From DATJGS01 sp035494735 (GTDB lineage: Bacteria; Eisenbacteria; RBG-16-71-46): a stretch of 64,000 nucleotides of DNA. Made by a program: the position numbers and the translations under genes. The notes below the pieces were generated by a model. That model ran no database searches. It saw only the letters and a list, made by a program, of their open reading frames with translations, and was not told where the DNA came from. The stretch lies in the NCBI GenBank assembly GCA_035494735.1, contig DATJGS010000010.1, forward strand, positions 1-64,000. Direction: 5' to 3'. Below are positions 7,257-15,819 of the stretch, in pieces. Position 1 is the stretch's first letter; every line of letters begins with the position of its first letter.

Positions 7257-10200
7257 AGCTGAGCGAGCTGTCGATCCGCCGGCCCGTCCTGGCGACGGTG
7301 ATGAGCCTCACCATCCTGCTGTTCGGGGCGCTGTCGTTCACGTTCCTGCCGGTGCGCGAGTACCCCGACATCGACTCGCCGGTCGTGAGCATCACGACGT
7401 CGTATCGCGGCGCGAGCCCGCAGGTCGTCGAGACCGAGATCACCGACGTGCTCGAGGAGCAGCTGTCGACGATCGAGGGCGTCAAGCTCATCACGTCGTC
7501 GTCGCAGGAGCAGGTCTCGTCCATCACGATCGAGTTCAACCTGAATCGCGACGTGGACAAGGCCGCGAACGACGTGCGCGACCGCGTGTCCCGCGTGCGC
7601 GGCGACCTGCCGCCGACCGTGGACGAGCCGGTCGTGGCCAAGCAGGACGTGAACGCGCAGCCGATCATCTGGCTCGCGCTTTCGGGCAAGGACTACAACA
7701 CGCTCGAACTGTCCGACGTCGCGTACAACGTGTTCGTCGAGAAGCTGCAGCGCCTGAACGGCGTGGGCGCGGTCGAGATCGGCGGCAACCGGCGCTACGC
7801 CATGCGCGTGTGGCTCGATCCGCAGCGCCTCGCCGCGTACCACCTGACGGTGGCCGACGTCGAGAATGCGCTGCGCAATCAGAACGCCGAGATCCCGTCC
7901 GGGCGCATCGAGGGCAAAGGCCGCGAGTTCTCGGTCCACACCCGCGGCGACCTGGTGAGCCCCGAGGAGTTCTCGGCCATCGTCGTGTCGAACGAGGGCA
8001 ACAAGCCGGTGCACCTGAGCGACGTGGCGGACGTGCACGTCGGCGCCGAGGACGATCGCAACATCGCGCGCTACAACCTGCTGCCCGCCGTGGGGCTCGG
8101 CATCGTCAAGCAGCAGAAGGCCAGCACCGTGGACGTCGCGCACGAAGTGAAGCGCGCGCTGCCGTCGCTGCGCAAGGCCCTGCCGCCCGGCATGCTGCTC
8201 GACGTCGCGTACGACTCCTCGACGTTCATCGACGCGTCGATCCACGAGGTCGTGATTTCGCTGCTCATCGCGGTGCTGCTCGTGTTCGTCGTGATCTTCG
8301 TCTTCCTCGGCAGCCTGCGCGCCACGCTCATCCCGGCCGTCGCCATTCCGGTGTCCGTGATCGGCACGTTCACGGTCACGTACGCGCTCGGCTTCAGCCT
8401 CAACATCCTGACGTTGCTCGCGCTCGTGCTGGCCATCGGCCTCGTCGTCGACGACGCCATCGTCATGCTCGAAAACGTCCACCGGCACATGGAAATGGGC
8501 AAGAGCCGCATGCGGGCGGCGCTGGACGGCGCGGACGAGATCGGCTTCGCGATCCTGGCCACGACCATCGCGCTCGTCGCGGTCTTCGTGCCCGTCGCGT
8601 TCCTCACCGGGCGCATCGGGCGCCTGTTCAACGAATTCGGCATCGCCGTCGCGGTCTCCGTGCTCATCTCGGGATTCGTCGCGCTGACGCTGACGCCGAT
8701 GCTGTGCTCGCGCATCCTGCGCGTGCACGGCGCCGGCCACGCGCCCGACGCGGACGAGGCGGACGCCGCGGCACACGACGCCGCGCCGGTGGCGCGCCCG
8801 GCGCCCAAGTTGAACGCGTTCGACCGTTTCTTCCAAGGCGTCGCCGCGACGTACGAACGCTCGCTACGCTACGCCGTGACCCACCGCGGGCTCGTCATGG
8901 CCGCCACCGTGGTCGCCGTGGCCTCGATCTTCGGCCTGTTCAAGCTGCTGCCGCGCGAGCTGACGCCGCAGGACGACCAGGGCTGGATCTTCACCGTCGT
9001 GCGCGCGCCCGAGGGCTCGACGCTCGAGTACACGGACAAGTACACGCGCACGGTCGAGGCCATCTACCAGAAGCTGCCGGCCAAGGACCGCATGTTCACG
9101 GCCATCGGACTGTTCGGCCCGGTCACCGACGGTTTCATGTTCGTGGGACTCAAGCCGCAGAACCAGCGCCTGCCGGTGCAGGTCCTGTCGCAGCAGATCT
9201 TCCCGCAGCTCATGAGCATCCCGGGCGTGCTCGCGTTCGCGTTCCCGCCGCCGGGCCTCGGCGGCGGATTCGGCGGGGCCGTGCAGTACGTGCTGCAGGC
9301 CGACAGCTACGAAGAGCTGGCGCGCGCCACCGGGCTCATGATGCAGGAGGCGCAGAAGCTCGGCTATCTCGTGAACATGGATTCGGACTTGAAGCTCAAC
9401 AAGCCGCAGCTCGAGATCGACATCGACCGCGAGCGCGCGGCCGAGCTGGGGGTGTCCGTTGCCGACATCGGCTCGACGCTGCAGACCCTGCTCGGCGGGC
9501 AGCGCGTCACCCGCTTCAAGCGCGGCAACCACCAGTACGAAGTCATGCTCCAGGTGCCGCGTGTCGATCGCTCGAATCCCTCGATGATCGACGGCCTCTA
9601 CGTGCGCGGCACGAAGGGCCTGGTGCAGCTGGCGAGCGTGACGCACGTGCGCGAGGACGTCGCGCCGCGCGAGCTGAACCATTTCAACCGCGTGCGCTCG
9701 GCCACGCTCTCGGCGAGCCTCGCGCCCGGCGTCACGATCGGCAAGGCCCTGTCCGACCTGGACGGCATCGCCAAGCGCGTGCTGCCCTCGGGCGTGCGCA
9801 CGGACCTGGCCGGCGAGTCGCGCGAGTTCGCGGAGTCGAGCAGCGGCCTCAACCTGATCTTCCTGATCGCGCTCGTGTTCATCTTCCTCGTGCTCGCGGC
9901 GCAGTTCGAGAGCTTCGTCCACCCGATGACGATCCTGCTGTCGGTCCCGCTCGCCGTGTTCGGGGCGCTGCTCACGCTGTTCATCTTCCGGATGTCGATC
10001 AACATCTACTCGCAGATCGGGCTCATCATGCTGATCGGGCTCGTTACGAAGAACGGCATCCTGATCGTGGAGTTCGCGAATCAGCGGCGCGCGCGCGGCA
10101 TGCCGGTCACGGAAGCCGTGGTCGGCGCGGCCACGATCCGCCTGCGCCCCATCCTCATGACGACTTTGGCCACGATCTTCGGCATCCTGCCGATCGCGCT

Positions 10201-10399
10201 CGGCCTCGGCGCCGGTTCCGAGTCGCGCAAGCCCCTCGGCATGGCGGTGGTCGGCGGCATGGTGTTCTCGACGGCGCTCACGCTCATCGTGGTGCCGGTC
10301 GTGTACACGCTGCTCGCGCGTCTGGCGGGCGCTCCCAAGAAGGTCGAGGACGCGGACCCGGTGCCGGGCGCGGCGGTCGCGGGAGCGGGCGGCAAGTAG
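7253..10399 (+). CDS. RND multidrug efflux pump, AcrB/MexB (HAE1) type
   Basis: 1048 residues, the usual length. It begins with SIRRPVLATVMSL and the first helix, then PDIDSPVVSITTSYRGASPQVVE, the start of the porter domain. Two sets of helices flank each large periplasmic loop. The adjacent aspartates needed for proton relay are present in the fourth helix (GLVVDDAIVMLENVHRHME). The late helices carry LIGLVTKNGILIVEFANQRR and RPILMTT, as in AcrB. It exports hydrophobic or amphiphilic compounds using the proton gradient, in a tripartite complex with the adaptor just upstream. No TolC-like outer-membrane gene and no local regulator are visible. The start is fixed by the ATGA overlap. Confidence 0.95.
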   Translation: MKLSELSIRRPVLATVMSLTILLFGALSFTFLPVREYPDIDSPVVSITTSYRGASPQVVETEITDVLEEQLSTIEGVKLITSSSQEQVSSITIEFNLNRDVDKAANDVRDRVSRVRGDLPPTVDEPVVAKQDVNAQPIIWLALSGKDYNTLELSDVAYNVFVEKLQRLNGVGAVEIGGNRRYAMRVWLDPQRLAAYHLTVADVENALRNQNAEIPSGRIEGKGREFSVHTRGDLVSPEEFSAIVVSNEGNKPVHLSDVADVHVGAEDDRNIARYNLLPAVGLGIVKQQKASTVDVAHEVKRALPSLRKALPPGMLLDVAYDSSTFIDASIHEVVISLLIAVLLVFVVIFVFLGSLRATLIPAVAIPVSVIGTFTVTYALGFSLNILTLLALVLAIGLVVDDAIVMLENVHRHMEMGKSRMRAALDGADEIGFAILATTIALVAVFVPVAFLTGRIGRLFNEFGIAVAVSVLISGFVALTLTPMLCSRILRVHGAGHAPDADEADAAAHDAAPVARPAPKLNAFDRFFQGVAATYERSLRYAVTHRGLVMAATVVAVASIFGLFKLLPRELTPQDDQGWIFTVVRAPEGSTLEYTDKYTRTVEAIYQKLPAKDRMFTAIGLFGPVTDGFMFVGLKPQNQRLPVQVLSQQIFPQLMSIPGVLAFAFPPPGLGGGFGGAVQYVLQADSYEELARATGLMMQEAQKLGYLVNMDSDLKLNKPQLEIDIDRERAAELGVSVADIGSTLQTLLGGQRVTRFKRGNHQYEVMLQVPRVDRSNPSMIDGLYVRGTKGLVQLASVTHVREDVAPRELNHFNRVRSATLSASLAPGVTIGKALSDLDGIAKRVLPSGVRTDLAGESREFAESSSGLNLIFLIALVFIFLVLAAQFESFVHPMTILLSVPLAVFGALLTLFIFRMSINIYSQIGLIMLIGLVTKNGILIVEFANQRRARGMPVTEAVVGAATIRLRPILMTTLATIFGILPIALGLGAGSESRKPLGMAVVGGMVFSTALTLIVVPVVYTLLARLAGAPKKVEDADPVPGAAVAGAGGK

Positions 10400-10403
10400 C
10401 GGA

Positions 10404-10423
10404 GCGCGGCGCACGCGCCGCGC
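10404..10423. terminator. GC-rich hairpin between convergent genes
   Basis: An 8-bp perfect inverted repeat (GCGCGGCG/CGCCGCGC, 4-base loop) lies in the 28-base gap between the RND pump and the convergent ABC ATPase. There is no T-tract, so it may act as a weak bidirectional terminator or an mRNA 3' stabiliser. Confidence 0.35.
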
Positions 10424-10427
10424 GGCC

Positions 10428-11558
10428 CTAGTTCGTCGACGTCGAGCCCTCGAGCGGCAGCCCGGCGAGGGCTCGACCGCTTTCCGCCTCGAACGCGTGC
10501 AGGCGCGTGAACGCGGCGTGCAGCGTGGCCGGCTCGCCGATGCGCGGCGCGCGCGCCCCGGGCAGCCGCGAGACCAGCGTCCCGGCTTCCGTCGCCCAGT
10601 AGGCCAGCGTCTCGCTGCCGAGCGGCTCGGCCATCTCCAGACGTCCCTTCAACGCGAGGCCCGGCGCTCCCGCCTCGAGGCGCACGTCTTCGGGCCGGAC
10701 GCCGAGCTGGATCTCGCGGCCGCGCGATGCGTCGAGCGCGCGCTGGAGCGCGGGCGGCGGCGTCCAGCGTTCCCCTCCCGCCTCGAGGCTCGCGGCGTCC
10801 GCCGAGACGCGCGCCGCGAACAGGTTGATGGGCGGGCTGCCGATGAAACCGGCCACGAACTGGTTCGCGGGCTTCTCGTACAGCGTGAAGGGATCCGCGA
10901 CCTGCTGCAGGTGGCCGCTCTTCAGCACGGCGATGCGATCGCCGAGCGTCATGGCTTCCACCTGGTCGTGCGTGACGTAGACCATCGTGGCGCGCACGCG
11001 CTGGTGCAGGCGCTTGATCTCGGCGCGCATCTGGACGCGCAGTCGCGCGTCGAGGTTGGACAGCGGTTCGTCGAACAGGAACACGCGCGGCTCGCGCACC
11101 ATCGCGCGGCCCAGCGCGACGCGCTGGCGCTCGCCGCCCGACAGCGCGCGCGGCCGGCGCTCCAGGTAGCGCTCGAGCCCGAGCGAGCCGGCGGCCTCGC
11201 GCACGCGGCGGTCGATGTCGGGCGCCGGCACCTTGCGGCGCCGCAGGCCGAACGCCAGGTTCTCGTAGACCGAGAGATGCGGATACAGCGCGTAGTTCTG
11301 GAACACCATCGCGATGTCCCGATCACGCGGCGGGATCTCGTTGACGACACGCTCGCCGATCTTGATCTGTCCGTCGGTCACGTCCTCGAGCCCGGCGATC
11401 ATGCGCAGGATCGTCGACTTGCCGCAGCCCGACGGCCCGACGAGCACGAGGAACTCGCCGGCGTCGACGCGCAGGCTCACGTGATCCACGGCGCGCGAGC
11501 CGGCGCCGTACGACTTGCCGACGTCGATGAGCTCGAGTCCGGACACCGCTTCGCTCAT
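10428..11558 (-). CDS. UgpC/MalK-type ABC transporter ATPase (orphan)
   Basis: 376 residues: Walker A GPSGCGKST (41-49), Q-loop FQNYALYPH, signature LSGGERQ (139-145), Walker B VFLFDEP, D-loop SNLD and switch His VYVTHDQ. A C-terminal TOBE/MalK regulatory region (about 235-360) contains GVRPEDVRLE. This C-terminal part defines the MalK/UgpC/MsmX group, which powers import of sugars, glycerol-phosphate or related solutes. No permease or binding protein is nearby, so it probably serves transporters elsewhere, as MsmX does. The start ATG overlaps the stop of the upstream DedA gene by 4 bases, so the two are translated together. Confidence 0.9.
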   Translation of the reverse strand: MSEAVSGLELIDVGKSYGAGSRAVDHVSLRVDAGEFLVLVGPSGCGKSTILRMIAGLEDVTDGQIKIGERVVNEIPPRDRDIAMVFQNYALYPHLSVYENLAFGLRRRKVPAPDIDRRVREAAGSLGLERYLERRPRALSGGERQRVALGRAMVREPRVFLFDEPLSNLDARLRVQMRAEIKRLHQRVRATMVYVTHDQVEAMTLGDRIAVLKSGHLQQVADPFTLYEKPANQFVAGFIGSPPINLFAARVSADAASLEAGGERWTPPPALQRALDASRGREIQLGVRPEDVRLEAGAPGLALKGRLEMAEPLGSETLAYWATEAGTLVSRLPGARAPRIGEPATLHAAFTRLHAFEAESGRALAGLPLEGSTSTN

Positions 11559-12220
11559 GGAGTCTCCCCCGACGCCGCCGGCGCGGACGCGCGCTTGAGG
11601 CGGCGGCCCACGGCGTCGACCAGCACGTACAACGCGAGCAGCACGACCACGGCGCCCACGAACCACCACAGGCGCGACTTGAGCACGTGCATCAGCGCGG
11701 CCGGATCGCTCATCAGGCCGGGCTGGCCGGCCAGCACCTGCACGCCGAACCACGCCAGCACCGTGCACCATACGAGCGAGCCGAGCAGCGTGGACACGGA
11801 GAACACGCCGAACGACATGCGCGCGGCTCCGGCCGGCAGCGACACCAGATGACGCACCACCGGCAGCATGCGCGCGAAGAAGATGCCGCCCGCGGAATAG
11901 TGCTGGATCCAGCGCTCGGCCAGCAGCCATTTCGCCTCGGGCACGAACACGTAGCGCCCGTAGCGCAGGATGAGCGGCCGGCCCACGGCCCGCGCCACGA
12001 GATACGAGAGCGAGGCGCCGAACCACGAGCCGAGCGTTCCGGCCGCGACCACGCCCCAGAAGTGCAGGTGCCCCTCGGACGCCCAGTACGCGGCCGGCGG
12101 GATCACGACCTCGCTGGGCAGCGGGAACACCGTCGACTCGAGCGCCATCAGCAGGAAGATGCCGAGATAGCCCCAGTCGAGCGACAGGCGGAACCACAGG
12201 GTCAGGAGCGAGTGGAACAC
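11555..12220 (-). CDS. DedA/SNARE-associated family membrane protein
   Basis: 221 residues with several hydrophobic helices. The DedA core is clear: ESTVFPLPSEVVIPPAAY near residues 28-45, then GSWFGASLSYLVAR and a conserved loop FFARMLPVVRHLVSLPAGAARM. Known: DedA proteins include flippases that recycle undecaprenyl phosphate or phosphatidylethanolamine, and others affect membrane potential and envelope stress. Acidic and Arg residues in the re-entrant loops are present, so it looks active. The gene sits 1 base from the upstream MBL-fold gene and overlaps the downstream ABC ATPase, suggesting one minus-strand operon, although the functional link among the three is not obvious. Confidence 0.88.
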   Translation of the reverse strand: MFHSLLTLWFRLSLDWGYLGIFLLMALESTVFPLPSEVVIPPAAYWASEGHLHFWGVVAAGTLGSWFGASLSYLVARAVGRPLILRYGRYVFVPEAKWLLAERWIQHYSAGGIFFARMLPVVRHLVSLPAGAARMSFGVFSVSTLLGSLVWCTVLAWFGVQVLAGQPGLMSDPAALMHVLKSRLWWFVGAVVVLLALYVLVDAVGRRLKRASAPAASGETP

Positions 12221-12221
12221 G

Positions 12222-13121
12222 TCAGCTCAGGCCCGAGCCCGCGGCCGCGCCGCGAGTTTCGGCGGGCACGTTCTCGGCCCACGTGAAATCGTCGCCGTCC
12301 GCGACCGGGCGCGCGAGCGCGATCTCGGGATCGTGCTCCAGGCAGATCCACGCGCGCTCCGCGCTGGCGCGTTCGAGGATCGCGCGCTTCTCGGCCATGG
12401 TCTCGATCGCCGCCATGTCGTAGCCCATCACGAACGGAATGCGCACGTGGGCGGCCGTCGGGATCACATCGGCGACGAAGTACACGGCCCCTTCGGGTCC
12501 GGCCACGCGCACCAGTTGCTGGCCGCGGGTGTGGCCGTCGGCCGTGAAGATCTCGAGGCCCGGCCACGGCGTCTGCGGCCCGTCCCACTCGGTCAGCACG
12601 CCGGCCGACACCAGGGGCTCGAAGTTCTCGGCCATGTACGAGGCCCGCTCGCGCGGATTCGGCTGCCGGGCATTCGCCAGGTTGCGGCGCTGAACGTAGT
12701 AGCGCGCGCGCGGCAGCGTCGGGCGCAGCGCACCGTCGACGAGGCGCGTCGCGCCGGCGGCGTGATCGAAGTGCAGGTGCGTGAGCACGACGTCCGTGAC
12801 GTCGGCCGGCGTGCGATCGACCGCGGCCAGCGCGCGCTCCAGCGTGGTCGCGCCGTGCTCGATGCGGTAGATGTCGACGAGCTTGGGCGGGAACTTGTCC
12901 CCGACGCCGACGTCCACCAGCACGCGGCGATCGTCGCGCTCGAGCAGCAGGCAGCGCATCGCCAGCCGGATGCGGTTGCGCTCGTCGGGCGGGTTCAGGC
13001 GGCTCCACAGCGGCTTCGGCACGGAGCCGAACATGGAACCGCCGTCGAGCCACAGGAAACCCGTCTCGAGCGTGTGCACGCTCCATCCACCCAGCGAGAG
13101 ATGCGGCATGCGGCTCAGCAT
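12222..13121 (-). CDS. MBL-fold metallo-hydrolase
   Basis: 299 residues from the ATG at 13121; a second ATG at 13109 is possible. The metal motif THLHFDHAAG, a later His/Asp pair (ADGHTRGQQLV and FVADVIPTAAH) and a late His (CLEHDPE) give the usual dinuclear Zn site of the metallo-beta-lactamase fold. The closest style is the quorum-quenching-lactonase/glyoxalase-like group often annotated simply as MBL-fold hydrolase, with the substrate undetermined. There is no signal peptide, so it is cytoplasmic. It ends 1 base before the DedA start. Upstream, 13122-13295 holds only the terminator of the next gene. Confidence 0.88.
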   Translation of the reverse strand: MLSRMPHLSLGGWSVHTLETGFLWLDGGSMFGSVPKPLWSRLNPPDERNRIRLAMRCLLLERDDRRVLVDVGVGDKFPPKLVDIYRIEHGATTLERALAAVDRTPADVTDVVLTHLHFDHAAGATRLVDGALRPTLPRARYYVQRRNLANARQPNPRERASYMAENFEPLVSAGVLTEWDGPQTPWPGLEIFTADGHTRGQQLVRVAGPEGAVYFVADVIPTAAHVRIPFVMGYDMAAIETMAEKRAILERASAERAWICLEHDPEIALARPVADGDDFTWAENVPAETRGAAAGSGLS

Positions 13122-13231
13122 CGCCGAATCGCGCAGGACGGTCAACCGCCGCGCGCCGTGTCGCGCGCGCCGCGACGCGCGATCCGTCGGGGCGCGGCGC
13201 GTGCCGTGCGCGGTCGCGGGCGCCAAGCAGA

Positions 13232-13259
13232 ACGCGCCCCGCAAGAGGCCGGGGCGCGT
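13232..13259 (-). terminator. Hairpin downstream of the secreted DUF4114-like gene
   Basis: A perfect 10-bp stem (ACGCGCCCCG/CGGGGCGCGT, 8-base loop) lies 37 bases past the stop of the minus-strand gene at 13296. The following minus-strand bases TCTGCTT are only mildly U-rich. Confidence 0.45.
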
Positions 13260-13295
13260 CCGCGCTGCGTTCGACTGGAGGGGGGAGCGCAGCGT

Positions 13296-14081
13296 CTAGT
13301 GGAGGTACCTGGCTTTCAGCGCGCCGAAGGAAATCGACACCGTCGGCGTCGCGCCGAACGCGCTCACCTCGAATACGAAATCGTTGTAGTCGTTGTCGGT
13401 CGGCGTGCAGCACGGTCCTGGATTTCCGCCGCTGTCCAGATCCTCGAAGCACACGAGCCACGTGTTCGGCGTCTTCGTGAACGCGGAGACGTCGAATACG
13501 AGCGCCTGGACGTCGCCGTTGAGCGGCGGATGCAGCGCGCCCGATCCATCGGGCCCCACGTCGTTGTAGAAACGGTTCGTGAAGAACTTCTCCGGCTCGG
13601 GAGCGTTCAGCACGCCGTCCGTGCCGTTCGGGTTCAGATAGAAGCCGAACTTCGTCATCGGATGCGAGAACGTCACGATGCGCGACTGGCCCTGGTTGGC
13701 CGGTCCGTCGAATACGATGCCGTCGTGGAGGCCGTCGTTCGTGATGGTCGGTTGCGGGCTCGGGGACGTCGCGTCGGGCTCCAGATACCAGCCGAGCGTA
13801 TTGCGATCCGCATTGCCCGCGACTTCGCGGATCAGCAGCGCACTGAACTGGGTGTCGACCCAGAACCACGGATCGAGATCGCCCGGCTTCGCTCCGATGT
13901 AGTCGGTGTGCACGTTGATGTTGCCGGCGCCATAGAGCGCGTCGACAATTTTCTGCAGCTCGAAATCAGGTCCGTCCCACGACGTGCCGAACGTCACGGG
14001 AACGGTTGCCGCGGCCGGTGATGCCACCGCGGCACACGCGATCAGGCATACGATCGCCAGGCCACTTTTCAGCGATGACAT
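13296..14081 (-). CDS. Secreted DUF4114-like protein
   Basis: 261 residues with a signal peptide (hydrophobic residues about 7-25, cleavage after AAA). The ATG at 14081 is preceded by AGGAGAG at good spacing. The body is strand-rich and ends with DNDYNDFVFEVSAFG, the acidic D-x-D-Y-N-D-hydrophobic motif typical of DUF4114 and related extracellular calcium-binding domains. A CFED...GPCC stretch with several Cys lies before it. Such proteins are exported or surface proteins of unknown role in bacteria with complex envelopes. There is no C-terminal PEP-CTERM or FlgD-like sorting tail. It appears to be a single-gene unit with its own promoter and hairpin. Confidence 0.72.
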   Translation of the reverse strand: MSSLKSGLAIVCLIACAAVASPAAATVPVTFGTSWDGPDFELQKIVDALYGAGNINVHTDYIGAKPGDLDPWFWVDTQFSALLIREVAGNADRNTLGWYLEPDATSPSPQPTITNDGLHDGIVFDGPANQGQSRIVTFSHPMTKFGFYLNPNGTDGVLNAPEPEKFFTNRFYNDVGPDGSGALHPPLNGDVQALVFDVSAFTKTPNTWLVCFEDLDSGGNPGPCCTPTDNDYNDFVFEVSAFGATPTVSISFGALKARYLH

Positions 14082-14208
14082 GGGGAACACTCTCCTGGTG
14101 CGGGGCACGAGGTGCAGGTGCTAGGGGGAGCAACCGATTTTCGGCCGCCGACCACGCTAGGCAAGGGAGGGGTAAGGGCCCCGCGTGGTGTTTGAACGCG
14201 CAAAGAAG

Positions 14209-14235
14209 ATTATAAGAATGACCGCGGTGATACAA
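14209..14235 (-). promoter_or_regulatory. Candidate sigma70-type promoter for the DUF4114-like gene
   Basis: The 330-base gap 14082-14411 has no gene. It contains an AT-rich patch with, on the minus strand, TATAAT (14209-14214) and TTGTAT (14230-14235) separated by 15 bases, slightly short. Transcription would start about 120 bases before the secreted-protein gene. The rest of the gap shows nothing recognisable. Confidence 0.4.
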
Positions 14236-14411
14236 GTCCGAATGGGGATTGGCGCGGCCCCGACGCGGGTTCGCGGCGCGTCCGCCGATACCCGGGGGAT
14301 GGCCTCGGGGCCATGCAGGAACCGTGCAGGACGCCCGGTCTCCGATGGGCTACCCGACTTCGTGCGCCGAGGGTATTCGCAAGGACACGGGGCCGGCCGC
14401 GGACCTCCGCA

Positions 14412-15812
14412 CTAGATGTGAATGGCGCGCTTCCCGACGGCCAGCGCCGCCTCTTTGATCGCCTCGGGCAGCGTCGGGTGCGCGTGGACCGAACGGGCCA
14501 CGTCCTCGGCGCTCGCCCCCATCTCCATCGCCACCGCCAATTCGGCAATGAGATCGCTGGCCCGCGGCCCCAGGATGTGGGCCCCGAGGATGCGATCGGT
14601 CCTGGCGTCGGCCACGATCTTGACCTGCCCCTCGCGCTCGCCCATGGCCTTGGCCCGCCCGTTCGCGAGGAAGGGGAACGTGCCGACCGCGACCTCGTGG
14701 CCGCGCTCGCGGGCCTCCTCCTCGGACCAGCCGACCCCCGCCCATTCGGGCCAGGTGTAGACCACGCTGGGCACGCACTCGTACGCGACGTGGCCGGCCA
14801 GACCCGCCATGCGCTCCACGGCGGCGATGCCCTCCTCCTCGGCCTTGTGCGCCAGCATCGGGCCGGGGATCACGTCGCCGATCGCCCACAGTCCCTCGAC
14901 GTTCGTCCGGTAATGCTCGTCGACCGGAATGCGCCCGCGCGGATCCAGCGTGAGCCCGGCCTCGGCCGCGCCGAGGCCGTCCGTGTAGGGACGGCGTCCC
15001 ACGGCCACGAGCAGCACGTCGCAGCGCATCTCGCGTGTCTCGCCCGCCGACTCGACCGCGACCACGACCTCGTCGCCGACCACGCGCGCGCTCTTTGCCG
15101 AACTGTTGAACGCGAACTTCATGCCCTGCTTCTCGAGCGCGCGGCGCAGCAGCTGGCCGGTGCCGCGGTCCATACTCGGCACGATACGGTCCGCGAACTC
15201 GATGACGTCGACTTCGCTGCCCAGGCGCCGCCACACCGAGCCCAGCTCCAGTCCGATCGCGCCCGCGCCGATGACGAGCAGCCGCTTCGGCACTTCGGAC
15301 AGGGTGAGCGCGTCCGTCGAGTGGACGATGCGCCGCCCGTCATACGAGATGCCGGGCAGGGCCGCCGGTTTGCTGCCGGTCGCGATCAGCACGCGGCGCG
15401 CGCGCACGCGGCGCTGGTCGGTGCCGTCCGCGATCTCGACCTCTGAGGCGCCCGCCAGGCGGGCGTGGCCTTTCAGGCGTTCGACGCCGTTCTTCCTGAA
15501 CAGGGTCCCGACGCCGCGCGTCAGGTCGCCCACGACCACGTCCTTGCGCTTCTGCATGGTCGCGAGGTCGAACGTGACGCCGGTCGCCTTCACGCCGTGC
15601 GCCGCGAGGTGGTCGCGGGCGAACGCGAAGTGCTCGCTGGAGTCGAGCAGGGCCTTGCTCGGGATGCAGCCCACGTTGAGACACGTGCCGCCGAGCACTT
15701 CGTACTTCTCGACGCACGCGGTCTTCATCCCGAGCTGCGCGGCACGGATCGCGGCCACGTAGCCGCCGGGCCCGGAGCCGATCACCAGCAGGTCGAACTC
15801 GGCGTCGCTCAC
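14412..15812 (-). CDS. lpdA: Dihydrolipoyl dehydrogenase (E3)
   Basis: 466 residues with a GTG start. The N-terminal FAD motif GSGPGGYVAAIRAAQLG is followed by the redox disulfide GGTCLNVGCIPSKALL, the NAD-binding motif GAGAIGLELGSVWRRLG, the second FAD motif AIGDVIPGPMLAHKA and the C-terminal interface AHPTLPEAIKEAA with the catalytic His-Glu pair. It reoxidises dihydrolipoamide on the E2 subunit and passes electrons to NAD+. It lies 7 bases after sucB, completing the 2-oxoglutarate dehydrogenase complex in one operon. It may also serve other 2-oxoacid complexes or glycine cleavage, which cannot be told from here. Confidence 0.96.
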   Translation of the reverse strand: MSDAEFDLLVIGSGPGGYVAAIRAAQLGMKTACVEKYEVLGGTCLNVGCIPSKALLDSSEHFAFARDHLAAHGVKATGVTFDLATMQKRKDVVVGDLTRGVGTLFRKNGVERLKGHARLAGASEVEIADGTDQRRVRARRVLIATGSKPAALPGISYDGRRIVHSTDALTLSEVPKRLLVIGAGAIGLELGSVWRRLGSEVDVIEFADRIVPSMDRGTGQLLRRALEKQGMKFAFNSSAKSARVVGDEVVVAVESAGETREMRCDVLLVAVGRRPYTDGLGAAEAGLTLDPRGRIPVDEHYRTNVEGLWAIGDVIPGPMLAHKAEEEGIAAVERMAGLAGHVAYECVPSVVYTWPEWAGVGWSEEEARERGHEVAVGTFPFLANGRAKAMGEREGQVKIVADARTDRILGAHILGPRASDLIAELAVAMEMGASAEDVARSVHAHPTLPEAIKEAALAVGKRAIHI

Positions 15813-15819
15813 GCGCGCC

